This document shows, piece after piece, positions 1 through 9,900 of a stretch of 64,000 bases of DNA. This DNA is from Flavobacterium pectinovorum. GTDB lineage: Bacteria; Bacteroidota; Bacteroidia; Flavobacteriales; Flavobacteriaceae. The stretch's first letter is position 1, and each line of letters begins with the position of its first letter. A program made the position numbers and the translations under genes. The notes under the pieces are model-generated. The model searched no databases. It was not told where the DNA came from and saw nothing but the letters and a program-made list of their open reading frames with translations. The stretch lies in assembly GCF_900142715.1 (NCBI RefSeq), contig NZ_FRBX01000004.1:62001-126000 (forward strand), in the 5' to 3' direction.

Positions 1-2
1 AA

Positions 3-1496
3 GAAATTTGGGAACCGACTTTTATATTTCACGGATTTCGTTTTGTAGAAGTTTCAGGATTTCCGACAAAACCAACTGTAGATAATTTCGTTGGAAAAGT
101 AGTTTATGATGATATCAAAACAATCGGAACTTTTGAATCTTCGGATGCTGTGATGAATCAGATTTTTAAGAATGCTTATTGGGGAATTCGAGGAAATTAC
201 AAAGGAATGCCAATCGATTGTCCGCAGCGAAATGAGCGCCAGCCATGGTTGGGCGACAGAACGACGGGAGCTTATGGCGAAAGTTTTTTATTCGATAGCC
301 AAACATTATATGCCAAATGGCTTGACGATATTAAAAATGCACAAACGGCAGATGGCGGAATTCCGGATGTTGCACCGGCATTTTGGCGTTATTATGGTGA
401 TAATGTAACCTGGCCGGGAACCTATATTACGGTTGCCGATATGTTGTATCAGCAATTTGGTGATAAAAAAGTGATTGAAAAACATTATCCATCCATGAAA
501 AAATGGATCGTGTATATGGAAGAAAATTATTTGGTTAACGATTTAATGACCAAAGACAAATACGGAGACTGGTGCGTTCCGCCAGAATCTTTAGAATTAA
601 TTCATTCCAAAGATTCGACCAGAACAACGAATGGTGAATTAATTGCAAGTGCTTTCTATTATCATTTACTGCAAAAAATGAAAAAGTTTGCAACAATTAA
701 CGGAACAAATTCGGAAAATATTCAATATTACGATTCACTTTCGGAGAGAATAAAAACGGCTTTTAATGCAAAGTTTTTTGATTCAAAAACAAATAAATAT
801 GCAAATAATACAGTAACAGCAAACTTGCTTCCATTGACTTTTGGAATGGTTCCTGAAAATCTTCAGTCAAAAGTATTTGACAATATTGTGCATGAAGTTG
901 AGGTAACGTACAAAGGCCATATAAGTACGGGCGTTATCGGAACCCAGTTTTTAATGCGAACATTATCTCAATTTGGAAGACCGGATTTGAGTTATAAACT
1001 GGCTTCGAATAACACATATCCGAGTTGGGGTTATATGGCGAAAAATGGTGCAACCACGATTTGGGAGTTATGGAACGGAAATACCGCAGATCCTAAAATG
1101 AATTCGCAAAACCATGTGATGCTTTTGGGCGATTTATTGATTTGGTATTACGAAAATATAGCAGGAATCAAGAGTAATCCTGAAACTCCGGGTTTCAAAC
1201 AAATCATCATGAAACCTGATTTTGAAACCGGATTAACTTTCGTAAACGCATCTTATGAATCTATTTACGGATTGATTAAAAGTGACTGGAAAAAGGCTAA
1301 AAATAAACTCGAATGGAAAATAAATATTCCGGCAAATAGTTCGGCAATCGTTTATTTACCAACTTCGGATATTTCAGCTGTAATGGTTAATAATCAAAAA
1401 TTAACTGCTGCTTTTTCATCTTACTATAAAATTGAAAACAACAATTTGGTTCTCAATTTATCATCCGGTTCTTACGCTATCGTCGTAAAGCGTTAA
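3..1496 (+). CDS. alpha-L-rhamnosidase (GH78), C-terminal part, 5' end outside the window
   Basis: The frame is open from base 3 with no start codon of its own, so the gene begins before the window; about 497 residues are visible. GH78 enzymes are inverting glycosidases that release terminal alpha-L-rhamnose from plant or microbial polysaccharides. The hallmark acidic cluster DCPQRNERQPWLGD (nt 216-257) holds the Asp/Glu residues of the active site in the (alpha/alpha)6 barrel. TIWELWNG further on carries the second conserved glutamate. The last ~90 residues form the usual C-terminal beta-sandwich. Upstream residues of the EPTFIFHGFR type match the family's preceding beta domain. It is the first visible gene of a co-directional carbohydrate cluster, so its product probably works with the following hydrolases. 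Signal peptide cannot be judged. Confidence 0.93.
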   Translation, partial: EIWEPTFIFHGFRFVEVSGFPTKPTVDNFVGKVVYDDIKTIGTFESSDAVMNQIFKNAYWGIRGNYKGMPIDCPQRNERQPWLGDRTTGAYGESFLFDSQTLYAKWLDDIKNAQTADGGIPDVAPAFWRYYGDNVTWPGTYITVADMLYQQFGDKKVIEKHYPSMKKWIVYMEENYLVNDLMTKDKYGDWCVPPESLELIHSKDSTRTTNGELIASAFYYHLLQKMKKFATINGTNSENIQYYDSLSERIKTAFNAKFFDSKTNKYANNTVTANLLPLTFGMVPENLQSKVFDNIVHEVEVTYKGHISTGVIGTQFLMRTLSQFGRPDLSYKLASNNTYPSWGYMAKNGATTIWELWNGNTADPKMNSQNHVMLLGDLLIWYYENIAGIKSNPETPGFKQIIMKPDFETGLTFVNASYESIYGLIKSDWKKAKNKLEWKINIPANSSAIVYLPTSDISAVMVNNQKLTAAFSSYYKIENNNLVLNLSSGSYAIVVKR

Positions 1497-1633
1497 TTTT
1501 AGACAATTCGGGACAGTACAGGATACATTGTTAATTTTTTAGTGTTATTTTTACACTTAATAAATATTTTTACCTAAAAAAATAGTAGGAATGTATTTAT
1601 AGTTGAAAATTTTAATTCATAATTAAATTAAGA

Positions 1634-2779
1634 ATGAAGATAACAAAATTAGCATTTGTCTTGTTTGGACTTTTCCTTTTAGGAAGTTGTAAATCGGCTT
1701 TAGAAAAAAAGACTTGGAAAGAAGGTATTCTGGTTGATGAATTTATTTATGATAAAGCGCCTTATCCGTCTTGCCACGCGGTTACAATTGTCGAAGCAAC
1801 AAATGGTGATTTAGTTTCATCCTGGTTTGGAGGAACGCACGAAAGACATCCTGATGTTTGTATCTATGTAAGCATCAAGCCGAAAGGAAGTGATAAATGG
1901 GGCGAAGGCGTTAAAGTTGCCGATGGCGTGATGAAAGAAGGTCCGAGATTGCCAACATGGAATCCGGTTCTGTATCAAATTCCGGGTGGTGATTTAATGC
2001 TTTTCTACAAAATCGGACCAAAACCATCGGAATGGTGGGGCGTAATCAGAACTTCATCTGATGGCGGAAAAACATGGTCTGAGGCTAAAAAAATGCCTGA
2101 TGGATTTTTAGGACCAATCAAAAATAAACCTGTTTTATTAAGCAACGGAACTTTATTATGTCCGTCAAGTATCGAAGGCGACGGGTGGAGACTTCGCATG
2201 GAATCTACTCCAGACTTCGGAAAAACCTGGGTAATGGGTGATACGCTTGCAAGAGGAAAACAAAAAATCAATGCTATTCAACCTAGTATATTATTCCACA
2301 AAGATGGCAGTATCCAAGCCATTGGAAGAACCAGAAACAGAGCCATTTTTAGCACTTTCTCAAAAGACAACGGAAAAACATGGTCAGATGTAGAATTAAT
2401 TGGTTTGCCAAATAACAACTCAGGAACCGATGCCGTAACCCTTAAAAATGGAAAACATTTACTTGTTTACAATCACGTTTTACCTCCGGGAACAGAAGCA
2501 AAAGGTCCAAGAACGCCTTTGAATGTTTCAATTTCTGATGATGGAATCAATTGGAAAGCAGCTTTGGTTTTAGAAGATTCAAAAATCAGTCAATATTCAT
2601 ATCCTTCTATGATTCAAAGTTCTGACGGAATGGTGCATATTGTTTACACTTGGAGAAGAGAAAAACTGAAATATGTAAAAGTTGATCCAAGTAAATTAAA
2701 AGCACTTCCAATCAAAAACGGAATCTGGCCTGGAGACGAAAACAAAGTCGTAACCGCTGTTAAGGCTGAAGAGGAGTAA
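1634..2779 (+). CDS. BNR/Asp-box beta-propeller lipoprotein (sialidase-superfamily exo-glycosidase-like)
   Basis: 381 residues. The N-terminus has a lipoprotein signal ending LLGSCKS, so the mature protein is probably lipid-anchored in the envelope. Four Asp-box repeats are visible (SSDGGKTW, TPDFGKTW, SKDNGKTW, SDDGINW), which define the BNR propeller of GH33 sialidases and related families. An early motif SCHAVTIVE...SWFGGTHE is typical of the BNR_2 subgroup in Bacteroidota polysaccharide loci. Because its neighbours are rhamnosidase and GH2 enzymes, true sialidase activity is doubtful. A role on a rhamnose- or uronate-containing substrate, as in propeller enzymes of the GH145 type, is an inference only. 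It follows the rhamnosidase after 137 bp and precedes another exported enzyme. Confidence 0.8.
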   Translation: MKITKLAFVLFGLFLLGSCKSALEKKTWKEGILVDEFIYDKAPYPSCHAVTIVEATNGDLVSSWFGGTHERHPDVCIYVSIKPKGSDKWGEGVKVADGVMKEGPRLPTWNPVLYQIPGGDLMLFYKIGPKPSEWWGVIRTSSDGGKTWSEAKKMPDGFLGPIKNKPVLLSNGTLLCPSSIEGDGWRLRMESTPDFGKTWVMGDTLARGKQKINAIQPSILFHKDGSIQAIGRTRNRAIFSTFSKDNGKTWSDVELIGLPNNNSGTDAVTLKNGKHLLVYNHVLPPGTEAKGPRTPLNVSISDDGINWKAALVLEDSKISQYSYPSMIQSSDGMVHIVYTWRREKLKYVKVDPSKLKALPIKNGIWPGDENKVVTAVKAEEE

Positions 2780-2786
2780 AAAAGTT

Positions 2787-2866
2787 CGCCACGAATTTCA
2801 CGAATTTACACTAATTTTTTTTCAATGTTAATTTGTGAAAATTTGTGCAATTTGTAGCTAAAAAAA
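2787..2866. repeat. Imperfect inverted repeat of the CACGAATTTCACGAATT family
   Basis: The gap holds CCACGAATTTCACGAATTT followed by the near-complement AATTTGTGAAAATTTGTG. Related words occur at 30046-30090, 33990-34005 and 40852-40876, always between genes. It looks like one of this genome's small interspersed palindromic repeats. No coding potential. Confidence 0.5.
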
Positions 2867-2875
2867 AACACAACA

Positions 2876-3778
2876 ATGAGCAATTTCAATAAGAGTTTTA
2901 TAAAGTTAACGGCTATACTTTTCATAGTTGTTTTATCTGGAGCCTTCAACAGTTGTGCAACGGCGCAGTCTTCCAGTAAAAAACAGCAATATAAAGTTGC
3001 GGTTTGCGACTGGATGATTTTAAAAAGACAAAAATTAGGCGCTTTTGGTTTGGCAAGCGAAATCAAAGCCGACGGAATAGAACTGGACATGGGCGGTTTA
3101 GGAAAAAGACCAACTTTTGACAGCAAATTGGGAGATCCCGTTGAAAGAAAAAAGTTTCTCGATAAATCTAAAGAATTGCATGTGGGAATCAGTTCTATTG
3201 CCATGTCCGGATTCTATGCACAGTCTTTTGCCAAAAGAGAAACCATCGAACCCATGATTAATGATTGTGTAAAAGCAATGAAAGACATGAAAGTAAAAGT
3301 CGCTTATCTTCCGTTAGGAACAGAAAGTGATTTGGTTAAAAATCCGGAATTACGTCCGATCGTTATTGAAAGATTAAAATGGGCAGGAAAACAAGTGGGT
3401 AAAATTGGCGGTGTAATCGCGATTGAAACTTCATTGAACGCTACAGAAGAGAAAAAATTATTAGAAGAAATAGATTCTAAATGCATTAAAAGTTCTTTCA
3501 ATTTTGCCAATGCCGCAGACAACGGAAGAGATATTGTATCAGAATTAAAAATATTAGGCAAAAAACATTTGGCGCAAATTCATGCTTCCAACACAGATAA
3601 AGTCTGGCTTGAAAATGATACGATGATTAATATGCCGGAAATCAAAAAAACGCTTGACGAAATGAAATGGAGTGGCTGGCTTATTGTAGAGCGTTCTCGC
3701 GACGTTACACAAGTGCATAACGTAAAAGCCAATTACGGTGCAAATGTGGCGTATTTGAAAAAGATTTTTCAGAATTAA
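2876..3778 (+). CDS. Exported sugar isomerase/epimerase-like TIM-barrel lipoprotein
   Basis: 300 residues. A hydrophobic leader ends FNSCATAQ, a plausible lipobox, so this copy of a normally cytoplasmic fold appears to be exported. The body fits the xylose-isomerase-like / AP-endonuclease-2 TIM barrel (sugar phosphate isomerase/epimerase group): KADGIELDMGG near residue 62, a mid-domain IAIETSLNATEEKKLLEEI, and HLAQIHASNTDK with the typical late histidine. Such proteins isomerise or epimerise free sugars or are redox-linked sugar-modifying enzymes; the substrate here is unknown. It lies inside the glycosidase cluster, 96 bp after the BNR gene, which suggests it acts on a sugar released in the periplasm. 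The lipobox call is less certain than the fold. Confidence 0.78.
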   Translation: MSNFNKSFIKLTAILFIVVLSGAFNSCATAQSSSKKQQYKVAVCDWMILKRQKLGAFGLASEIKADGIELDMGGLGKRPTFDSKLGDPVERKKFLDKSKELHVGISSIAMSGFYAQSFAKRETIEPMINDCVKAMKDMKVKVAYLPLGTESDLVKNPELRPIVIERLKWAGKQVGKIGGVIAIETSLNATEEKKLLEEIDSKCIKSSFNFANAADNGRDIVSELKILGKKHLAQIHASNTDKVWLENDTMINMPEIKKTLDEMKWSGWLIVERSRDVTQVHNVKANYGANVAYLKKIFQN

Positions 3779-3834
3779 TAAGCTTGTAAAAGTGCTGATT
3801 ACGTAAAAGTTAAATATTACAAGTTCACACTTTT

Positions 3835-3921
3835 AATCTGCGTTTATCTGCTTAAATCTGCCCGATCTGCGTGCCATTATTTCACGCAGATTTACACAGA
3901 TTTAAGCAGATTTGGCAGATT
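3835..3921. repeat. Palindromic interspersed repeat, AATCTGC/GCAGATT family
   Basis: The left half (AATCTGCGTTTATCTGC and on) is mirrored by the right half (CACGCAGATTTACACAGATT and on), so the 87-bp stretch can form a long imperfect hairpin. A second copy is at 41885-41984. The next gene begins 33 bp later. Confidence 0.75.
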
Positions 3922-3954
3922 AATTTTCACGCAAAGAATAAAAATTATAATACA

Positions 3955-6681
3955 ATGAAATACTTTACTTTACTCTTTTTAACCGTTTATACCACTTTCG
4001 CAACAGCGCAAAACATTACTATTGTTAGTGATTCAAAATCGCCAAGAGTGCAGTTTGGAGTGGAGAAATTATCTGAAACTTTATCTCAAAAAGGATTCAA
4101 AGTAATTGCTTCTGATAAAATAAATAAAAAAGATAAAGTCATTGTTATTGGTGAAAAAGGAACTGATTTTTGGAAACAAAATGCAAAATCGGCTAAAATC
4201 GACGATAGCAAATTAAGCAAGAAAGAAGGTTTTCAAATTCGTACTCAAAAAAATATCATTTACATCGAAGGAACCGATGCTTCTGGAGCTTTGTATGGCG
4301 CAATGGAATTGGCAGATCGTATTAAAAATTCAGGTGAAATTCCGTCAGATATCAATATTGATGACAGTCCGGAAATGGTTTTAAGAGGCGCTTGTATCGG
4401 AATGCAGAAACCCGTTTACCTTCCGGGTCGTGATGTTTACGAATATCCGTATACGCCTGAAACTTTTCCTTGGTTTTACGATAAACAATTATGGGTAAAG
4501 TACTTGGATATGCTGGTAGAAAACAGGATGAACTCCTTGTATTTATGGAACGGACATCCGTTTGCCTCTTTAGTAAAATTGAAAGAATATCCGTTTGCTG
4601 TAGAAGTAAGCGATGAAGATTTCAAAAAGAACGAAGAAATCTATAAATTCCTAACCGAAGAAGCCAACAAAAGAGGCATCTGGGTAATTCAAATGTTTTA
4701 TAATATTATTGTTTCTAAGCCTTTTGCAGAACATTATAACATAAAAACACAAGATCGTTCAAGACCAATTACGCCCTTACTTTCAGATTATACCAGAAAA
4801 TCTATCGCTGCTTTTATCGAAAAATATCCAAATGTTGGGTTAATGGTTTGTTTGGGAGAAGCAATCAATACCGTTGATGACGATGTAGAATGGTTTACGA
4901 AAACTATTATTCCAGGTGTTCGTGATGGCTTAGAGGCTTTAGGTAAAACAGAGGAACCGCCAATTATTTTGCGTTCGCATGATACCGATGGGCCTTTGGT
5001 GATGGAAAAATCACTTCCGTTATACAAAAATCTATACACAGAAAGTAAATATACCGGAGAGTCTTTAACGACTTATACGCCGGGCGGACCTTGGGGAGAA
5101 ACGCACAAACAGTTAAGCGCTTTAAAATCGATTCATATAGAAAACGTACATATTCTGGCAAACTTAGAACCTTTCAGATACGGTTCACCAGATTTTATCC
5201 AGAAAACCGTAAAAGCAATGCACAGCGTTCACGGTGCAAATGCACTGCATTTATATCCGCAGGCTTCGTATTGGGATTGGCCGTATTCTGCAGATAAAAC
5301 CAAAAGAGGCGAACGTTTATTAGAAATGGATCGCGACTGGATTTGGTACAAAGCATGGGCAAGATATGCGTGGGACAGTAAAAGAGACCGAAAAGAAGAA
5401 GTTCAATTTTGGGATAAAGATCTGGCTGCGAAATACGGAACCGATTTAGAAGCAGCAAACAACATTCAAAAAGCATACGACGAATCGGGAGAAATTGCTC
5501 CAAAAACCTTAAGACGTTTCGGAATTACAGAAGGAAATCGTCAGACTTTGTTATTAGGAATGTTTGAAAGTCAATTGGTTAATCCGGCAAAATGGCGTGT
5601 TTACCCAGGTTTCCATGAATCTTGTGGCCCAGCGGGAGAATTGCTTTTAGAATATGCTAAAAAAGAATGGAACAAGGAACCGCATTCGGGCGAACTTCCA
5701 ACTCAGATTATTACCGAAATTACAGAACACGGAAAATTAGCCGTTAGCGCCATTGATAAAGCAGAAGCAAAAGTCACTAAAAATAAAGAGGAATTTTTGC
5801 GTCTTAAAAACGATATGCATGCTTATAAGGCTTTCGCCGATTTCTTTTCAGAAAAAGTAAAAGCCGCCTTATTGGTGTTGAGATACAGTTATTCAAATGA
5901 TATTTCAGATCTGGACAAAGCGCTTCCTCATTTGGAGAAAAGCATCGAATATTACGAAACATTAGTAAATTTAACTAAAGATAGTTATCTATACGCCAAC
6001 AGCATGCAAACCGCACAACGCCGAATTCCGATTGGAGGCGATGATGGAAATAATAAAACGTGGGCAGAATTATTGCCGCATTATGAACGTGAATTGGTTA
6101 ATTTTAAAAGAAATTTAGAGTTGCTAAAATCATCAAAAGATGGTAAAATTGCAACCAAAGAAGGAAAGCCGTGGCAAACTGCAGAAGTAACTTTACTAAG
6201 TGAAAACAAAGGAACGTATGCTGTAAAAAACGGTACAAAAGTGTACGGGACGCCAATTTCTGAATTGACGAAAATAGCTCCTGAATTACAAAACCTGAAA
6301 GGAATTGCATTTGAGGAAACAGCACAAAATGAGAAAGGAACACATCTGAAATTTAAAAATACAAAACCTGTAAAATTAGTTGTTGGGTATTTCAATTCAG
6401 ATCAAAAGCGATTTTTGTTTCCGCCAAGTTTAGAAACAGATGCAGCCGGAAACGCTTACGGTCAGGCCGAAGTTATTTTGGCAAGCGCCATGAATCTTAA
6501 AGAATTGCCTCGTGTAAACATTCATACGTACACGTTTCAGCCGGGCGAAAACGAATTGAATTTAGGAAAAGGAAGAGTGTTGATTTTAGGATTTATAGAC
6601 GCCAATCAAACCATTACGCCGCGCGACGTTGGTTATATTGATGCCGGAGAAAAAGGTGCGATTGACTGGTTGTTTTATTAA
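3955..6681 (+). CDS. Exported large glycoside hydrolase with alpha-glucuronidase-like N-terminal domain
   Basis: 908 residues from ATG 3955. A longer reading from 3871 would run through a palindromic repeat, whereas 3955 opens directly into a signal peptide (MKYFTLLFLTVYTTFATAQ). Residues ~20-140 look like the alpha/beta domain found before GH67/GH20-type barrels, ending GALYGAMELADRI. Residues ~150-480 look like a TIM barrel (LRGACIGMQKPVY, WVKYLDMLVENRMNSLYLWNG, GLMVCLGEAIN). A helical region and a beta-rich tail follow. Uronidase activity is inferred. An alpha-galacturonidase of the GH138 kind, known from rhamnogalacturonan-II breakdown, is one candidate, but the family could not be assigned from motifs alone. 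Its neighbours in the same direction are exported isomerase and GH2 genes. Confidence 0.7.
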   Translation: MKYFTLLFLTVYTTFATAQNITIVSDSKSPRVQFGVEKLSETLSQKGFKVIASDKINKKDKVIVIGEKGTDFWKQNAKSAKIDDSKLSKKEGFQIRTQKNIIYIEGTDASGALYGAMELADRIKNSGEIPSDINIDDSPEMVLRGACIGMQKPVYLPGRDVYEYPYTPETFPWFYDKQLWVKYLDMLVENRMNSLYLWNGHPFASLVKLKEYPFAVEVSDEDFKKNEEIYKFLTEEANKRGIWVIQMFYNIIVSKPFAEHYNIKTQDRSRPITPLLSDYTRKSIAAFIEKYPNVGLMVCLGEAINTVDDDVEWFTKTIIPGVRDGLEALGKTEEPPIILRSHDTDGPLVMEKSLPLYKNLYTESKYTGESLTTYTPGGPWGETHKQLSALKSIHIENVHILANLEPFRYGSPDFIQKTVKAMHSVHGANALHLYPQASYWDWPYSADKTKRGERLLEMDRDWIWYKAWARYAWDSKRDRKEEVQFWDKDLAAKYGTDLEAANNIQKAYDESGEIAPKTLRRFGITEGNRQTLLLGMFESQLVNPAKWRVYPGFHESCGPAGELLLEYAKKEWNKEPHSGELPTQIITEITEHGKLAVSAIDKAEAKVTKNKEEFLRLKNDMHAYKAFADFFSEKVKAALLVLRYSYSNDISDLDKALPHLEKSIEYYETLVNLTKDSYLYANSMQTAQRRIPIGGDDGNNKTWAELLPHYERELVNFKRNLELLKSSKDGKIATKEGKPWQTAEVTLLSENKGTYAVKNGTKVYGTPISELTKIAPELQNLKGIAFEETAQNEKGTHLKFKNTKPVKLVVGYFNSDQKRFLFPPSLETDAAGNAYGQAEVILASAMNLKELPRVNIHTYTFQPGENELNLGKGRVLILGFIDANQTITPRDVGYIDAGEKGAIDWLFY

Positions 6682-6691
6682 TTAGAATAAG

Positions 6692-6787
6692 TTGGGCGTG
6701 TCCCTCCGGGTCGGGCTGTACGTTCCCGCTTTTTTTGAGGCGATGAAAAATCGCCTCAAAAAAGAGCTCCACTGCCATCCCTCACGC
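6692..6787 (+). repeat. Modular palindromic element, copy A
   Basis: Begins TTGGGCGTG and ends CCCTCACGC, so GCGTG and CACGC can pair at the ends. It carries the core GGTCGGGCT. The first variable position is minimal here; the second holds a hairpin at about 6729-6764 (TTTTTTGAGGCGAT against its complement, GAAA-type loop). It starts 11 bp after the stop of the upstream hydrolase and lies in the same orientation. Other copies: 40508-40616, 58279-58395 (minus) and 62443-62532. Confidence 0.8.
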
Positions 6788-6802
6788 GAACTCTCAGTTA
6801 AT

Positions 6803-6839
6803 TTAGACCTGACAGGTTTTTAAAACCTGTCAGGTCTAA
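6803..6839. repeat. Perfect 18-bp inverted repeat (ACCTGACAGG family)
   Basis: TTAGACCTGACAGGTTTT and its exact complement are separated by one base. It could form a terminator-like hairpin, but there is no clear T-run and imperfect relatives follow at 6884-6906 and 6935-6961, so it reads as an interspersed repeat. Confidence 0.75.
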
Positions 6840-6934
6840 TTGAAGAAGTAAAATAACAAATAAACGAGAAATACACTTTCCTGCAAGTTTTTAAAACCTT
6901 GTAAGTATTCAAAGTCAACGTTATAAAAATTAAA

Positions 6935-6961
6935 CCTACGAGGTTTTGGAAACCTCGCAGG
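6935..6961. repeat. Imperfect palindrome next to the GH2 start (CCTACGAGGTTT/AAACCTCGCAGG)
   Basis: An 12-bp-arm palindrome of the same style as 6803-6839 ends 11 bp before the ATG at 6973. The alternative start at 6946 would translate part of this repeat, which argues for 6973. Confidence 0.6.
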
Positions 6962-6972
6962 ATCAAAAAAGC

Positions 6973-9900
6973 ATGAAGAAAACATTTTTTTTTATTTATT
7001 TTTTTTTAGTTTTTTGCTCTCTCCAGAGCCAGGTGAAACATGCGTCAGCGGAATTACGTAGAGAAATTTCGCTGAATTCATCTTGGGAAACTATAATCTT
7101 AAATAATCCCGTTCAGCAAGATGAAAGCTTTGTGAACAACCCCAAAATTGATTCGCAATGGCAAAACGTAAATGTGCCTCATAACTGGGATCAATATTAC
7201 GGTTACCGCCGAATGAAACATGGCAATTTGCACGGGAGTGCCTGGTACCATAAAACTTTTAAAGCTGATAAAAAAGACAAAGGCAAACGCCTTTTTTTGT
7301 ATTTTGAAGGAGTTGGTTCATACGCTACAGTTTGGGTAAACGGAAAAAAAGTCGGCTCCCATAAAGGAGGAAGAACCACTTTTACAATCGATATTACAAA
7401 CGCCGTTTCTTTTGATGGGGAGAATAAAATAATGGTCAAAGCCGATCATCCCTCTTTTATTGCAGATCTTCCGTGGGTTTGCGGTGGCTGTTCCGGCGAA
7501 TGGGGATTTTCTGAAGGTTCTCAGCCGCTTGGTATTTTCAGACCGGTTTCGTTAATTGTTACAGATGAGGTTCGTATCGAGCCTTTTGGCGTTCATATCT
7601 GGAATGATAAATCAATTTCTAAAGAAAAAGCGATTCTGCATACAACAACAGAAATTAAAAATTACGGAAAGTCAAATCGTGATTTAACGATCGAAAATAT
7701 ACTTTTTGATGCTGCAGGAAAACAGGTTGCTATAAGTAAAAGCGATGTCAAAACCATTTCCGGAGAAACAAAAGAAATAACACACACACTTCCGGAAATT
7801 ATAAATCCAAAATTGTGGTCTCCGTCAAGCCCTTATTTATACGAGTTGGTGACTTCCATTTTCGAAAATGGAAAGAAAATAGACGAACTAAGAACGCCAT
7901 ACGGAATTCGTTGGGTAAGCTGGCCAATTAGCCGTGACGGAAAAGACAATCGCTTTTATATTAACGATGAACCATTATTTGTAAACGGAATTTGCGAGTA
8001 CGAACACATGATTGGAAACAGTCATTCGTTTTCAAACGAACAAATTCACGCCAGAATCGAGCAGATAAAAGCAGCAGGATTTAATGCGTTTCGAGAAGCG
8101 CATCAGCCACATAACTTACTTTATCAAAAAGAACTGGACGAAAACGGAATCCTTTTTTGGAGTCAGTTTTCGGCACATATTTGGTATGATACGCCAGAAT
8201 TTAAAGAGAATTTTAAAACTTTGTTACGCGAATGGATTAAAGAACGCAGAAACAGTCCGTCGGTTGTGATGTGGGGTTTGCAGAATGAAAGCACGATTCC
8301 GAAGGAATTTGCAGAAGAATGCACGAAAATTATCCGTGAAATGGATCCGTTATCAGCTTCTCAAAGAATTGTAACCACTTGCAACGGCGGTGAAGGAACA
8401 GACTGGAATGTGGTACAAAACTGGTCTGGAACTTACGGCGGTGATCCTTTAAAATACCACCTCGAAATGACAACTCAGTTATTAAACGGAGAATACGGTG
8501 CATGGCGAACAGCAGATTTACATACCGAAGGAGAATTTGATCAAAAGGGAATTTTGAGCGAAAACAGATTTTCGCAACTAATGGAAATCAAAGTTCGCGA
8601 AGCCGAATCTGTAAAAGATAAAATAGCAGGACAATTTAACTGGCTTTTTGCATCACACGAAAATCCGGGACGTTCTCAAAACGGCGAAGGATTTCGTGAT
8701 ATTGATAAAGTTGGACCCATAAATTACAAAGGACTTTTTACGGTTTGGGGCGAACCTCTCGATGCGTATTATATGTACCGCGCCAATTATGTTTCGAACA
8801 AAACAAATCCGATGGTTTATATTGTTTCGCATTCATGGCCAAGTCGTTGGGATTCGGCAGGTGTCAAAAACGGAATCGATATTTACTCCAATTGCGATGA
8901 GGTTGAATTGTTTAATGATGCCAATAAATTATCATTAGGGAAATTGAAAAACCCGGGAATTGGACAGCATTTTCAGTTTAATAATGTCAATATTCAATAC
9001 AATGTTTTGTATGCCGTGGGTTATGTAAACGGAAAAGCGGTTGCCAAAGATTATGTGGTTTTGAATACACTTCCGAAAGCGCCAAATTTAAACGCATTAT
9101 ATACCGATCAGGCTGATATTACAAAATCTAAAAAAGGATACAATTATATTTACAGGGTAAATTGTGGAGGTTCTGAATTTACAGATTCATCTGGAAATAC
9201 ATGGTTTACCGATACACACAAAAACGGACAATATACCTGGGGATCTTTGTCATGGACAGATAAATTCGAAAAATTACCCGACTTTTATGCGAGCCAAAGA
9301 ACTACTTTCGATCCAATTTCGGGTACAAAAGATCCTGAATTATTTCAAAGTTTCAGATACGGAGTTGATAAACTGAGTTACGAATTTCCTGTTGCCGATG
9401 GAGAATATTTGGTCGAATTGTATTTTACAGAACCTTGGTACGGGACCGGCGGGGGTTTAAATTGCAAAGGCTGGCGTCTGTTTGATGTTGCTATAAACGA
9501 GAATGTTGTTCTAAAAGATTTTGATATTTGGGCAGAAGCCGGACATGATAAAGCCTTAAAGAAAACCTTCTTGGTAAAAAGCAAAAACGGAAAAATTAGC
9601 ATTAATTTCCCAAATGTAAAATCGGGTCAGGCGATCATTTCTGCCATTGCAATCGGAACTAAAAAGAGATTTGAAAAACCGGCAGACACATCACCAAAAA
9701 ATATTCAGAATCTGGTTTTAAGTTCTTATGATAAAACGATTAACAGAGTTGCGTCCTGGCTGGGTATAAACTCTAAACAATATTCAGATTCAGATGTTGT
9801 TTTTACACAATTGCCTTCTGAAGTTTTTGGAGCAGATTATTTACAGTTTTCTTCTAAATCAAAAGTTTCGGGTTCGTTTATAGCTAAAGAAGATTCGGAT

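Noticed and set aside
5195..6395. Several minus-strand frames of 79-104 codons within the large GH gene
   Set aside because: All are antisense shadows of a well-supported coding region.
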